A DNA stretch of 64,000 nucleotides, taken from contig DATJNA010000209.1 of NCBI GenBank assembly GCA_035508435.1, positions 76,510 to 140,509 on the forward strand, in the 5' to 3' direction. Position numbers and translations under genes: made by a program. The notes below the pieces were generated by a model. It saw nothing but the letters and a program-made list of their open reading frames with translations. It made no database searches and was not told the origin of the DNA. The stretch comes from JASHVB01 sp035508435 (lineage in GTDB: Bacteria; Pseudomonadota; Alphaproteobacteria; Acetobacterales; Acetobacteraceae). Shown piece by piece: positions 35,770 to 44,124 of this stretch (position 1 is its first letter; every line of letters begins with the position of its first letter).

Positions 35770-36762
35770 TCAACCGCCCTCTGCCGACTGCCAGAAGCCG
35801 GGACGCATCACCGTCACGCGCAGTGGATAATTTGCGAAGTTGCTGTAATAGACATGCAGGCTGAACCGAGGGAAGTGCCACAAAGCAAAGCCGTCCAGAT
35901 CGTCATCCTGCTGCTCGTCCGGAGCGCGCCCGACCCTTTGAGCAAGCAGCGGCGGCGCGTCGTCGAACGTGATCGCAAACGGCATGTCGCCCTTCCAACC
36001 GTAGGCATCCAGTTCCCGGTCGCGATAGAACCGCACCGCCGCGAGGACGCAACCGCCATTCTCAGCCTGAGGGTCTTCTGCCTGCGGGAACAACAACTCG
36101 AGGCCATAGGCATGGATCATATCCACGGCTTCGTCCTCCTCCAGGTTCCCGGCAAATAACTCGGGCTGCAGCGGAGCCAAGGCTTGGCGCAGCGCGCCAT
36201 CTCCCCACTCGAGGCCGAAAAGTTGCACCAGGCGTTCACAACGCGGCAATTGCTGGGGCTGATCGGGCGCGGGCGTCCATGGGCGTTCAGGCAGTAGAAC
36301 CGCCGCACTCTCGATAAGGCTGTCCTCAGGGCGGTAGGCCACGACCAGGCGAAACGACCGCAGATCCCAGACATCCCGGATGTAGTGGCGTGAGCCAGCC
36401 GCCAATGTGCCGATCTTGCGGCGCACGGCGGCGCGGTCGTCGCCTGCGGCCAGGCCCAGCGGGAGCTGTCCTTGATAAGGGTTCACGCCGGGCTGGCGCA
36501 GGTAAAAGTAGAGCTGAGCGAGGATCAGCGGCCCGTGGCCTCGCATGGCGGGATCGAGCGCCAGCAGATAGGCATGATCGACGAAGCCGAACTCCACGCC
36601 ACGCGCGCCGGCGCCCAGCCAGTCGTACCAGTTCGGGTCATCTTGGGGGCTGTCCGGCTCCGACAGCGCAGGCGTGCCGAGTACGCCGTACTCGGCCATC
36701 GCGGCAATCACGTCCGCGCTCGTTGCGGGTTGGCCAAGCAGGTTCAGCAGCGCATCGGACAT
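35770..36762 (-). CDS. Probable immunity or accessory protein of the T6SS module (long paralogue)
   Basis: 330 aa. Its first half aligns with the whole 156-aa protein encoded just upstream. Shared features include a GV-FGFVD-AYL-type strand, a long spacer, then LPLGLAAGDDRAAVRRKIG and WDLRSFRLVVAYRPEDSLIESAAVLLP, corresponding to LPFGLAGSDGQSAVHAKLG and WTLRDVWLIVTYRGNRQALHEVSLQLP. The second half (about 190-330) is an extra domain with many acidic residues. No signal peptide or catalytic motif is visible. Its place after a toxin-like gene suggests immunity, perhaps against a second or older toxin. Function is inferred from context only. Confidence 0.7.
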   Translation of the reverse strand: MSDALLNLLGQPATSADVIAAMAEYGVLGTPALSEPDSPQDDPNWYDWLGAGARGVEFGFVDHAYLLALDPAMRGHGPLILAQLYFYLRQPGVNPYQGQLPLGLAAGDDRAAVRRKIGTLAAGSRHYIRDVWDLRSFRLVVAYRPEDSLIESAAVLLPERPWTPAPDQPQQLPRCERLVQLFGLEWGDGALRQALAPLQPELFAGNLEEDEAVDMIHAYGLELLFPQAEDPQAENGGCVLAAVRFYRDRELDAYGWKGDMPFAITFDDAPPLLAQRVGRAPDEQQDDDLDGFALWHFPRFSLHVYYSNFANYPLRVTVMRPGFWQSAEGG

Positions 36763-36807
36763 CGCGTTACCGGCGCTTCATGGCCACTGACGGTGTGTCG
36801 GCCAACA

Positions 36808-37278
36808 TCATGCTGCATCAGGCAGTTGCAGGGAAACCTCGTGAAGAGCCTGCCGATTGCCACGATACGTGACGATCAGCCAGACATCCCGCAATGTCCA
36901 CCGGTCACTGAGTGTTTCGTCGTCGGCGACCTCGGGTGGCCCCAGCTTGGCATGCACCGCCGACTGTCCGTCGGAGCCGGCAAGACCGAACGGCAAAGTA
37001 TCTGCGTAGGGCTGGTAATTATCGGCGGCGGCGCAATACATGGTGACATTGGAGAGGATGATCGGCGACACGCCGATCTGCGCTTTCTTGATATTGCGCT
37101 GATAGGCCTCGTCCGTGAACACGAAGTACAGGCCCCGTTTGGGTACCTCCACATAGGCGTCGACATCGCCCCGCTTCAGCCTCGGGATGGTTCGGGCTCC
37201 GCAGGCCTTCAGCATGTCCTGCACCGCCGTGGCGGTCGAAGGACTGCCGAGCAATCCGATGAATACATCAGGGTTCAT
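36808..37278 (-). CDS. Probable immunity protein of the T6SS toxin (short paralogue)
   Basis: 156 aa, starting at 37278, 36 bases after the toxin-like gene stop. It is cytoplasmic (no signal peptide), with alternating beta-strand patterns: YVEVPKRGLYFVFTDEAYQ, VTMYCAAADNYQPYADTLPFGL, WTLRDVWLIVTYR. It is homologous to the N-terminal half of the next gene's product. The position directly behind a small toxin gene and the size are typical of immunity proteins. I do not recognise a named family. Confidence 0.7.
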   Translation of the reverse strand: MNPDVFIGLLGSPSTATAVQDMLKACGARTIPRLKRGDVDAYVEVPKRGLYFVFTDEAYQRNIKKAQIGVSPIILSNVTMYCAAADNYQPYADTLPFGLAGSDGQSAVHAKLGPPEVADDETLSDRWTLRDVWLIVTYRGNRQALHEVSLQLPDAA

Positions 37279-37314
37279 TGCGGCAATATCCTGTTTCCCG
37301 TGGCTGACGGCTGG

Positions 37315-37812
37315 CTATCGTCCGGGCAGCACGATGCGCCGTATGGCCGCATCGTAGTCCGCCGCCGTGCGCGAGTTCAACTTGTCCGCGGCCGCCATAT
37401 AGGCCTTTTTGCACTTTGCGTCGCCAAGCTTGTCGGAATTCGCGAGCATCTTGTCGGTATCGTCCTTGCATGCCTGCTTCAGGCTGTTGCCGTCCTTGCC
37501 CTGCTCTTGAATCTTTTCGACAGTGTTCCTGCCGCCGTAAGTGGGGCTTACCCCGCGGTGTGCCGAACTCGGAACGACGACGCAGAGCCCCAGGTCTTCG
37601 ATCGCACGCGCCTGCGCCGGCGAAAGCTTCTTGCCCACCTTCTTCAGTATGTTGCGGGCGTATTCCTTCAGGGCGGCTTTCGAGGGGATGTGGTCCCGGG
37701 ACATCGACCCTTTGGGCTTCCCTTTCTTCTTTTTCAGATCGGCGTACGTGCCGACTTCGCCGCACTGCAGGGTATCCGCTCCGCCGCCGGCACCCGAGGA
37801 CGTGTTGGGCAT
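37315..37812 (-). CDS. Putative T6SS effector, nuclease-like toxin
   Basis: 165 aa. After a short Gly/Ser-rich start come a Cys (LQCGEV), a very basic stretch (KKKKGKPKG), SRDHIPSKAALKEYA (about residues 38-52) and SSAHRGVSPTYGGRN (about 82-96). The DH...H...N order recalls His-Me finger (HNH-like) nuclease toxins at the ends of polymorphic effectors. The C-terminal half is helical and Lys/Asp-rich. It lies 32 bases after the PAAR-like gene and is followed by the likely immunity gene. Toxin identity is inferred from position and this motif; the catalytic fold is not proven. Confidence 0.62.
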   Translation of the reverse strand: MPNTSSGAGGGADTLQCGEVGTYADLKKKKGKPKGSMSRDHIPSKAALKEYARNILKKVGKKLSPAQARAIEDLGLCVVVPSSAHRGVSPTYGGRNTVEKIQEQGKDGNSLKQACKDDTDKMLANSDKLGDAKCKKAYMAAADKLNSRTAADYDAAIRRIVLPGR

Positions 37813-37844
37813 CAGAATCTACGTGTCGCACCAGCCTCGGCACC

Positions 37845-38261
37845 TCACATCGGCGGCGTGTTGGCGGGATTGCTTTGTTCATTGTGCAACATGATGTCAA
37901 GGTGACGTGGCACATTGGCGCCTTCGAACTTCACGTCAAATGACCATGAGACGAAGCTGGCTTCCCCCTGAATGGTATGGGTGACCGTTCCCATCCCCTG
38001 CGCCTTGGTGGCCGCCTCGTTTCCGTTGCTGGTCTTGAACATCGACTGATCTTGCATCATCACCGGGTCGCCGCCGATCATCACAGTGGTGGTGCCGTCG
38101 GTGGTATCGCTGTCACGGGCCGTGTTTGGATAGGGCACCGGGAGAGGACCGGCCGGCGGCGGCGGCGGCGTGAGGCAGACATCCGGAAACGCCGCCGGCG
38201 CCGTGCCGTCGGACGCCTTGCAGGCGACCTCGCGGCCGTTCACAAAAACCGAGCAAGTCAT
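37845..38261 (-). CDS. PAAR-like (DUF4150) spike-tip protein
   Basis: 138 aa. The ATG at 38261 overlaps the stop of the upstream gene by 4 bases. It fits the DUF4150 PAAR-like pattern: VFVNGREVACKASDGTAPAAFPDVCLTPP is split across strands 1-3, then PYPNTARDSDTTDGT, VMIGGDPVMMQDQSMFKTSNGNEA and an ending QGEASFVSWSFDVKFEGANVPRHLD. These proteins cap the VgrG spike and carry effectors. Here it is a free-standing cap, with the toxin encoded separately downstream. Confidence 0.88.
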   Translation of the reverse strand: MTCSVFVNGREVACKASDGTAPAAFPDVCLTPPPPPAGPLPVPYPNTARDSDTTDGTTTVMIGGDPVMMQDQSMFKTSNGNEAATKAQGMGTVTHTIQGEASFVSWSFDVKFEGANVPRHLDIMLHNEQSNPANTPPM

Positions 38262-39355
38262 GCCGCCACGCTCCGTCGCTTGAGGGTGTAAGCCGACTGC
38301 GCCGCTGCCTCCAGCGCCAGTGGCTGCGTTGTCGTCGCGTGCGCCACGAAGGCGGCCCGCTTGCCATCGTCGTTGCCGATATGGCCGAGGAATACCGGCC
38401 CCGGCAGATAGCTCTTGACGGCACCGGCGTGCAGCATCGCCAGCATCGCCGGCAGGGTTGCCGCGCCAACCTCGCCGATGCAGTCGCCGGGGTGCCAAAG
38501 TCCGAACCGGCCCTTTCGCTCTCGCAGCAGGCGCGTGATCGCGAGCGACGCCTCCTTGAAGCGGTACTGTTCTCCATTCGCATCGGCGATCCGATAATCG
38601 CAATCCTTCAGGGCGATCCCCGACTCACCGAGTGCTCCGCCGATGGCTTGGACCAGCCCTTCGGCACGCAGCGGTTTGCCGGAACCGAACGACGCCGGCT
38701 CGCGCGCAAATCCGAGCCCGCGCAAGGCCAGCGCAGATGCGCGCTCGCTGCCCCAGCCGCCCACCAGAACGGCACTGCCCGCCTCACCCGGAATGAACCC
38801 GTTGGAGTTGCTGCGCGTCAGCAGCCGCCGGTCCTTGTCGTATGCGGCCAAGGTGTCGTCCACGATGAAGCTGTCGCTGCCGGCAATGATGACGCGCGGG
38901 CAGTGCGCCTCCTGTAGCAGACGCCGTGCCTGTAGTAGCGCCACGGCTGCGCCGACGTGCCCCTGCTGGAGTACGCTGGACATCGGGTGCAGCGGCATGC
39001 CCAGCTCACGTTCGATTTCGCGCGGCAAAACCTGTGGCAGATGTTCCGGCAGGCCGGGCCGGTCGGGCTCGGCAAGGCAGAGGATCACCGGTATCCGGCT
39101 CGGCTCTTCGCCCGCCGCCGCGGCGAAACACTCGGCAATCGGCCGGGCCGCCAGTTTTGCCAGCCTCGTTACACCGTACGCCGGCTCATCAAGATCAACC
39201 GGGCTCCCGATGATCGCTTCACCCTCGCTGTTAGTGAATGCGATCTCCTGGAAGTTATTCATGCCACAGCGTATGGCGGCACAGCTTGCTGCCGCGGTCG
39301 CTCCCACACCGCAGAACAGACCTGCGCCATGAATCGCAAGCGGCGGGACTGCCAT
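38258..39355 (-). CDS. Thiolase-fold (beta-ketoacyl synthase-like) pseudoenzyme of the T6SS module
   Basis: 365 aa from the ATG at 39355, which shares one base with the upstream stop (TAATG). The overall pattern is a ketoacyl-synthase fold: VILCLAEPDRPG, LQQGHVGAAVALLQARRLL, VIIAGSDSF, FIPGEAGSAVLVGG, GLWHPGDCIGEVGAA. All three catalytic positions are altered. The usual ACATG Cys motif reads MSSVLQQG (125-132), the HGTGT-type loop reads DANGEQ (258-263), and the GHxxGAAG His is Glu in GEVGAAT (294-300). It therefore probably does not condense acyl groups. Such proteins recur beside DUF2169/PAAR genes; a chaperone or adaptor role is inferred. Confidence 0.75.
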   Translation of the reverse strand: MAVPPLAIHGAGLFCGVGATAAASCAAIRCGMNNFQEIAFTNSEGEAIIGSPVDLDEPAYGVTRLAKLAARPIAECFAAAAGEEPSRIPVILCLAEPDRPGLPEHLPQVLPREIERELGMPLHPMSSVLQQGHVGAAVALLQARRLLQEAHCPRVIIAGSDSFIVDDTLAAYDKDRRLLTRSNSNGFIPGEAGSAVLVGGWGSERASALALRGLGFAREPASFGSGKPLRAEGLVQAIGGALGESGIALKDCDYRIADANGEQYRFKEASLAITRLLRERKGRFGLWHPGDCIGEVGAATLPAMLAMLHAGAVKSYLPGPVFLGHIGNDDGKRAAFVAHATTTQPLALEAAAQSAYTLKRRSVAA

Positions 39356-40455
39356 TATCCGGCACCTCTTGCCGCGGTCTGGTGACTGGGCGGCGCCACC
39401 GCCGGGGTCATGCCCAGGCTGAGAGAGCGCCACCACGGCCCCGGCATGTGGCCGACAACCGCATGTGTCACCTCAAAGATGTCGCGCCGCAATGTCAGGT
39501 TGGCTCGCCACACCATGCCGAAACGCTCGGCGTCGGGTTCGAACAGGATCGTGTCGAGGACGGCCGCGGACTCCACCCGATCGAAGCGGCCGCGCATGAA
39601 TACGATCGGCATGTCGATGGCAGGCAAAACGAACTCGCGCCGCCCATCCGCCGTCAGGTTGACCAGCACCACATTCTCGCCGCCGCGTGGATGCGCAATC
39701 TGCTGCTCCTCCGGCGCACACTGGTAATAGCGCGAGTCAAAATCCGCTGGCAGGAACGGAAACACATTGTCGAGCCAGTTCTGGTCGTAGGTGCCCGCGA
39801 AGCCGATCCGCGTCGGCCATCCGCGGCCGACCGGCCCGAATGCCATTGGCTTGTACTTGCCACCAGGATCTCGTACCGGTTGCCCGATCTCCTCGGTGTT
39901 GCAAACCGGCGCATCGCGAACCAGCTCCGGATAAATGTGATGGTGCCACCCCCGCCCAACCGGGTTCGGCAGATACGACCGCACCTGCGTTGGATTGCGC
40001 ATCCGCTCATCGGTGCCGCCGAACGCGTTGTCATAGGAAATCGGCAGGCGCGAGAACGGCACCGGATCGCTTGGTGTGTACCCCATCGCCGCGCCGCGCC
40101 ACACCCGATTGCCCCAGACGGTAAATGCTTTGCGCCATCCCCCAACCTGCAGCCCGACCGCGATGCGCTCCACCGTCCGGCCATCCGGCGCGTACGCCGA
40201 ACCGTTCAGCAGCACGTCGCAGAACGGCTTCTCCAGTGCGTAGTCGCATTCCGCCACGGTCGCCGACCGCCCCGGCTCCCCGGTGAACAAATCCGCGTCC
40301 ACCAGCGGCACTTGCTCCTCCGCCAGCTTCGGCGCCTCCCCCGACCGAGGCAGCGTGAACGTGCCCTTCACCACCACCACCACGTACTCTGCCCCGGTCT
40401 TGTCCATGCCCAGCGTATAGCCCGCCGCCATGCCGGTGCCGTTGATCAGGTTCAT
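39355..40455 (-). CDS. DUF2169 T6SS cargo adaptor/chaperone
   Basis: 366 aa. It fits DUF2169: MNLINGTGMAAGYTLGMD at the start, VVVVKGTFTLP, KPFCDVLLNGSAYAPDGRTVERI (about residues 76-98), FTVWGNRVW, NAFGGTD (about 142-148), NPVGRGWH (about 164-171) and GPVGRGWPTR. Members are encoded between VgrG and PAAR-type genes and help load effectors onto the spike. The ATG is 15 bases downstream of the DUF6484 gene stop. Confidence 0.88.
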   Translation of the reverse strand: MNLINGTGMAAGYTLGMDKTGAEYVVVVVKGTFTLPRSGEAPKLAEEQVPLVDADLFTGEPGRSATVAECDYALEKPFCDVLLNGSAYAPDGRTVERIAVGLQVGGWRKAFTVWGNRVWRGAAMGYTPSDPVPFSRLPISYDNAFGGTDERMRNPTQVRSYLPNPVGRGWHHHIYPELVRDAPVCNTEEIGQPVRDPGGKYKPMAFGPVGRGWPTRIGFAGTYDQNWLDNVFPFLPADFDSRYYQCAPEEQQIAHPRGGENVVLVNLTADGRREFVLPAIDMPIVFMRGRFDRVESAAVLDTILFEPDAERFGMVWRANLTLRRDIFEVTHAVVGHMPGPWWRSLSLGMTPAVAPPSHQTAARGAG

Positions 40456-40470
40456 CGCCGGCGCCCGCTT

Positions 40471-40941
40471 TCAGTTGATCTGCACCGACGCGCCGGTGAT
40501 GCGCTGCATCCCCGACGAGCGCAGCGACACATACGCCCCGCGCACCAGCACCTTGCCCGCCCGCGTCAGCACCAGGCTGGCCCGCCCGCATTGCAGCACG
40601 ATCTCGCGCGCCGCGGTCAGCGTCAGCGTCTCCTCCACCTGCGGCGCAGCCGGTTCCGGCTCAGGCTCTTGCTCGGCCACGACCCCGATCGCCAAGGGCT
40701 TGCTGCGATCTCCGCCGATGAACATCAGCGCCACCGCGGAACCCGTCGGCACCAGTTCGTAGCTGGCCGTGGCCGCCGCCTTCACCGGCACTCCGGCGCG
40801 CAGCCCGGGATAGTTGACCATCGGCGAGCCATCCTTCGCCAGCGCGACAACGCGCCCGATGACCACGTCCGTGGGCTTGGCGACAATGCGCGCGTCGCCG
40901 CTCTCAGTTCTGGAGAATCTTTTGTCCCTTAATGACGACAT
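40471..40941 (-). CDS. DUF6484-like protein of the VgrG module
   Basis: 156 aa. Its start lies 38 bases inside the end of vgrG in another frame, so the two are coupled. The N-terminal part (VVIGRVVALAKDGSPMVNYPG, PTGSAVALMFIGGDRSKPLAIGVV) has the OB/beta pattern of DUF6484. A Glu/Pro linker and a C-terminal strand region (LTLTAAREIVLQCGRASLVLTRAGKVLVRGAYV) follow, the latter like the VgrG beta-helix. It may extend or cap the VgrG spike. It is known from gene context only. Confidence 0.72.
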   Translation of the reverse strand: MSSLRDKRFSRTESGDARIVAKPTDVVIGRVVALAKDGSPMVNYPGLRAGVPVKAAATASYELVPTGSAVALMFIGGDRSKPLAIGVVAEQEPEPEPAAPQVEETLTLTAAREIVLQCGRASLVLTRAGKVLVRGAYVSLRSSGMQRITGASVQIN

Positions 40942-43027
40942 CTCCTGACCCCTTGATAGTGATCTGCTTGCCTTCGATCGTGATATCCCCGTTCTTCTTC
41001 ATCGTGATCGTGGCCGAGCCGGTCTTCAGCACGATCTCGTCGCCGGCCGTGATGGTCAGCGATTTGCCGACATCCAGACTGTCGGACTGCCCGACACTGG
41101 TCGTCCGGTCCTTGCTGATCTGGGTCGATTCGTTGCCGCCGACCGAGATCGACTGGTTGCTGCCGACCGAGATGCTCTGGATTGCCCCGACCGTGACGGT
41201 GCGTGCGGCTCCAACGTTGATCGCTTCCGCTGCCCCCACGGAATGGACCCGCGCCACACCCACCGTCAGCGTCTCGTTCAGCGCCACGGTGTGGCTGCGA
41301 TTTTTCCCGATCGTCACCGTCTCATTGGCCTGCACCGTTTCGGTGCGGTTCACGCCGATCGTGATCGTCTCGTTGCCATGCACGGTCTCGGTGCGGTTGT
41401 TGTCGATGGTGATCGTCTCGTTGTTCTTCACATGCTCCGTACGATCGTGATCGACGGTGGTAGTCTCATCGTGACCGACCCAGTGGCTCGCATCATGCTC
41501 GACCTCCTTGGTGAGATCCTTCTCCGCATGAAACAGAACTTCTTCCGAACCCTTCTTGTCCTCGAAGCGAAATTCGTTGCAGTTCGCCGCACTGCCCGCC
41601 ATGGACGAGCGTGTGCGCAGCCCACTCTGCGTGGCATTGGCCGGTAAAGGGAACGGCACGGTTTGCTCGGCGTTGTAGACCGATCCCACCACCAACGGCC
41701 GGTCCGGGTCGCCTTCCAGGAACGTGACCACCACCTCCTGGCCGATGCGGGGCAGGAACCAGCCGCCGAAGCTGCGCCCCGCCCAGGTCTGCGCCACGCG
41801 GATGAAGCACGAGCTGTGGTCGTTCTTCTTGCCGTAGCGGTCCCAGGGGAACTGAACCTTGATGCGGCCGTACTTGTCGGTGAAGATCTCGGCACCGCTC
41901 GGCCCGGTGACGACGGCCGTCTGGGCGCCGTGGATGCGGGGACGCGGCGTCCGCATCGGCGGCCGGTACGGCACCGCCTGCGGCGCGCAGCGAAATGTAT
42001 TCGCATAGCTGGACTTGCCGTCGTGCGTCAGCAGGTTCCAGTCCTCGGCCGTATGGTGCACTTCGATGAGCAGGAATTGTTGAGCGTCCTGGTCGTTGGC
42101 GGCGTTGGACAGGTTGAAACAGGTGCCGGCGGCGAAGCCGGGACAGGATGATTCGCCCGCCACTCCCTCGTACGCCGCCTCCTCGTATTCGATCCGCCAC
42201 TGCGCGATCGTGTTGCCGTTGTCTCGTTGCTCATAACGGCCTGGATAGTCGTACATCTCCAATGCGCGCTTCGCGAGCACCGGGTTCACCGTTTTGCGCT
42301 GGGTGACCAGGTCGGTCGATGGCGTCTCGAAATTGTAGTCTTGCAGCGCCCACTGGCCGGATCGGACCCGGTAGCTGCGCTCCCATTGCGTCACGCCGCC
42401 AAGCACGTGGTCGGTCGCACGCAGCGGCACGTTGGCGTCGACGCACTGGCCAAAGCCGTGGTTGCTGTCGCACATCACCAGCGTGTGGCCGCTGTCGTCC
42501 TGCCGGAAGTAGAACGAGATGCCTTCCTCTTCCAGCAGGCGGCACACGAAGTCATACGCGGTTTCGCGGTATTGTACGCAAAACTCGTGCTGGCCATGGT
42601 GGCCGCTGAGCTTCCATTCACGGCGCTGGACGCCGAAATCAGCCAGCACGGTGTCAACGATGCTGCGCACGTCCTGGTCCTGGAAGATGCGGCAGTCGCT
42701 GCTGCGGGTCAGCAGCCACATCATCGGCACCAGGCGGGCGCGGTACAGGCGCAGTCCACGGCTCTCGCGGCCCATGACGGTGAAGCGCGAAATGATGCCG
42801 TCGACGCTGATCGGTTGCTCTGCCCCCTCGGGGCAAATGTAGATGCGCGCGGCGCTGCCCAGCAGTTGGTCCGCGGTCAGGTCTGGATCGGTGGAGACCA
42901 ACTCCAGGTCGTAGGCGTAGAGCGTGGAGATGCGGTCTGTGCCGTCGACCCCGACCAGGAGCACGTGATCGGCACCGAGCACCGTATCGATCCGCAGCAG
43001 CCGCCGATCCTGCAGGTACACGTCCAC
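40904..43027 (-). CDS. vgrG: Type VI secretion tip protein VgrG
   Basis: 707 aa, full length for the family. Phage gp27-like region: LLVGVDGTDRIS, YRARLVPMMWLLTRSSDCRIFQD, EEEGISFYFRQDDSGHTLVM. gp5-like OB domain: DKYGRIKVQFPWDRYGKK, CFIRVAQTWAGRSFGG, LPRIGQEVVVTFLEGDPDRPLVVGSVYN. A long needle follows, made of repeats such as NETITI-x-NRTETV (about residues 545-665), which form a triangular beta-helix. No toxin domain is fused at the C-terminus, so cargo is delivered through the PAAR-like protein. No core T6SS genes (tss) are in the window. It is the first gene of the module. Confidence 0.95.
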   Translation of the reverse strand: MDVYLQDRRLLRIDTVLGADHVLLVGVDGTDRISTLYAYDLELVSTDPDLTADQLLGSAARIYICPEGAEQPISVDGIISRFTVMGRESRGLRLYRARLVPMMWLLTRSSDCRIFQDQDVRSIVDTVLADFGVQRREWKLSGHHGQHEFCVQYRETAYDFVCRLLEEEGISFYFRQDDSGHTLVMCDSNHGFGQCVDANVPLRATDHVLGGVTQWERSYRVRSGQWALQDYNFETPSTDLVTQRKTVNPVLAKRALEMYDYPGRYEQRDNGNTIAQWRIEYEEAAYEGVAGESSCPGFAAGTCFNLSNAANDQDAQQFLLIEVHHTAEDWNLLTHDGKSSYANTFRCAPQAVPYRPPMRTPRPRIHGAQTAVVTGPSGAEIFTDKYGRIKVQFPWDRYGKKNDHSSCFIRVAQTWAGRSFGGWFLPRIGQEVVVTFLEGDPDRPLVVGSVYNAEQTVPFPLPANATQSGLRTRSSMAGSAANCNEFRFEDKKGSEEVLFHAEKDLTKEVEHDASHWVGHDETTTVDHDRTEHVKNNETITIDNNRTETVHGNETITIGVNRTETVQANETVTIGKNRSHTVALNETLTVGVARVHSVGAAEAINVGAARTVTVGAIQSISVGSNQSISVGGNESTQISKDRTTSVGQSDSLDVGKSLTITAGDEIVLKTGSATITMKKNGDITIEGKQITIKGSGDVVIKGQKILQN

Positions 43028-43455
43028 CGAGGTGCCCTACCCTTATGGTTTGACGTTTGATCAGTTTCGCAAATCTTACACATACCTTGCAAGGAAAACG
43101 CTATGAACCACGTCACAGTCCAAAATTGCAGCCGGAACAACCGCGTATCATGTCAGAAAATGGGAATCGTCCCATGATGATCGCATTATCCAGCACTTCC
43201 GACTCAATTGACAACCGGCAATAGACGTGGCGTTGTGGTTGCGCATCAGCAGTAGTCGATTGGTGGCGCGGCGCGCGCCTCATCCGATGGCATACGGTAA
43301 CGCTCCGTTATCGCGACGGCGGACACCACGCCCCGCATGCTTGCGGCAAGCCCCCGCGGCGCAGGCTGTGATATGCACATCGATCCGGCTACGCGAGCGC
43401 AAGAGAGACGGCGTAGTATCGCCCCGGTCCAGGCGAGTCGAAGGAGCAGGAGTTG
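43028..43455. promoter_or_regulatory. Divergent promoter region of vgrG and the DUF4129 operon
   Basis: About 430 gene-free bases. The vgrG-proximal part (43045-43230) is clearly AT-richer than the surroundings. It contains a 6-bp hairpin or operator-like palindrome, ATGGGAATCGTCCCAT (43160-43175). I recognise no clear sigma-54 box. Confidence 0.5.
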
Positions 43456-44124
43456 GTGCCGCGCAGGGTCCTGGGCGCCGTAGGGGCAGTGCTGGGCGGC
43501 GGCGGTGGCACGCCGCTCGCCGCGGTCGCGCCTTCACCTGATGCGTTGGCCACCGAAGCGATCCGGCGCCTCGGCCTTCAGTCCACTCTGCCGACGCCGC
43601 AACCTCCCCCGTCCTGGTGGTCGCTCGACCTCTCCGACTGGCTGCTGCTCTCGATTGCGCTCGCAGCACTGGTATTGGTGGTCTATTGCCTGAAGGATTT
43701 CCGCTGGGGCCCCCGTCGCGGCGGCGTCGACCCGTTGTCCGAGCCGTCCGACCCGTCCGGCACAGAGCAAGCGGCGCACCTCGTCCGCGCCGACCACTTC
43801 GCGCGGCAGGGCCGCTTCGGCGAGGCGATGCACGAAGTCCTGCTGCAAGCCCTGGTCGAAATGCGCGCCCCGGCCGGCGTCCACCTCGCCGATTCGCTGA
43901 CCAGCCGCGAAATCCTGCGAATGACACGGCTGCCGGAGCAAGGCAGGGCCGCGCTGCGGGCGATGATCGCGCAGGTGGAGTGGGCCTGGTTCGGCGAACA
44001 TGCGGCACGGTTCGCCGACTACCGTGCCTGCCAGGCCAGCTTCGACGAGCTGCGCGCTGCCCTGCGGCCGAGTCCCGCCGACCCGCGGCAGCTTCCGGCC
44101 GACCCCCGACCGGCTCCGGCATGA
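43456..44124 (+). CDS. DUF4129 domain protein
   Basis: 222 aa from the GTG at 43456 (a TTG at 43453 is also possible); AAGGAG lies 9 bases upstream. A periplasmic or cytoplasmic N-terminal part precedes one membrane helix (about residues 58-80). A C-terminal DUF4129 domain follows: HLVRADHFARQGRFGEAMHEVLLQALVEMR (split core, about 112-141), LTSREILRM and ARFADYRACQASFDELR. In MoxR/DUF58 clusters this protein acts with DUF4350 and DUF58 partners at the membrane; the detailed role is unknown. It is first in a four-gene operon, overlapping the next gene by 4 bases. Confidence 0.82.
   Translation: MPRRVLGAVGAVLGGGGGTPLAAVAPSPDALATEAIRRLGLQSTLPTPQPPPSWWSLDLSDWLLLSIALAALVLVVYCLKDFRWGPRRGGVDPLSEPSDPSGTEQAAHLVRADHFARQGRFGEAMHEVLLQALVEMRAPAGVHLADSLTSREILRMTRLPEQGRAALRAMIAQVEWAWFGEHAARFADYRACQASFDELRAALRPSPADPRQLPADPRPAPA

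Noticed and set aside
36472..37905. Plus-strand open frame of 477 aa across several genes
   Set aside because: It crosses four minus-strand genes of the T6SS module that have ribosome sites and homology to each other.
39238..40932. Plus-strand open frame of 564 aa
   Set aside because: Antisense to the DUF2169 and DUF6484 genes; His/Arg/Pro-rich and without domains.
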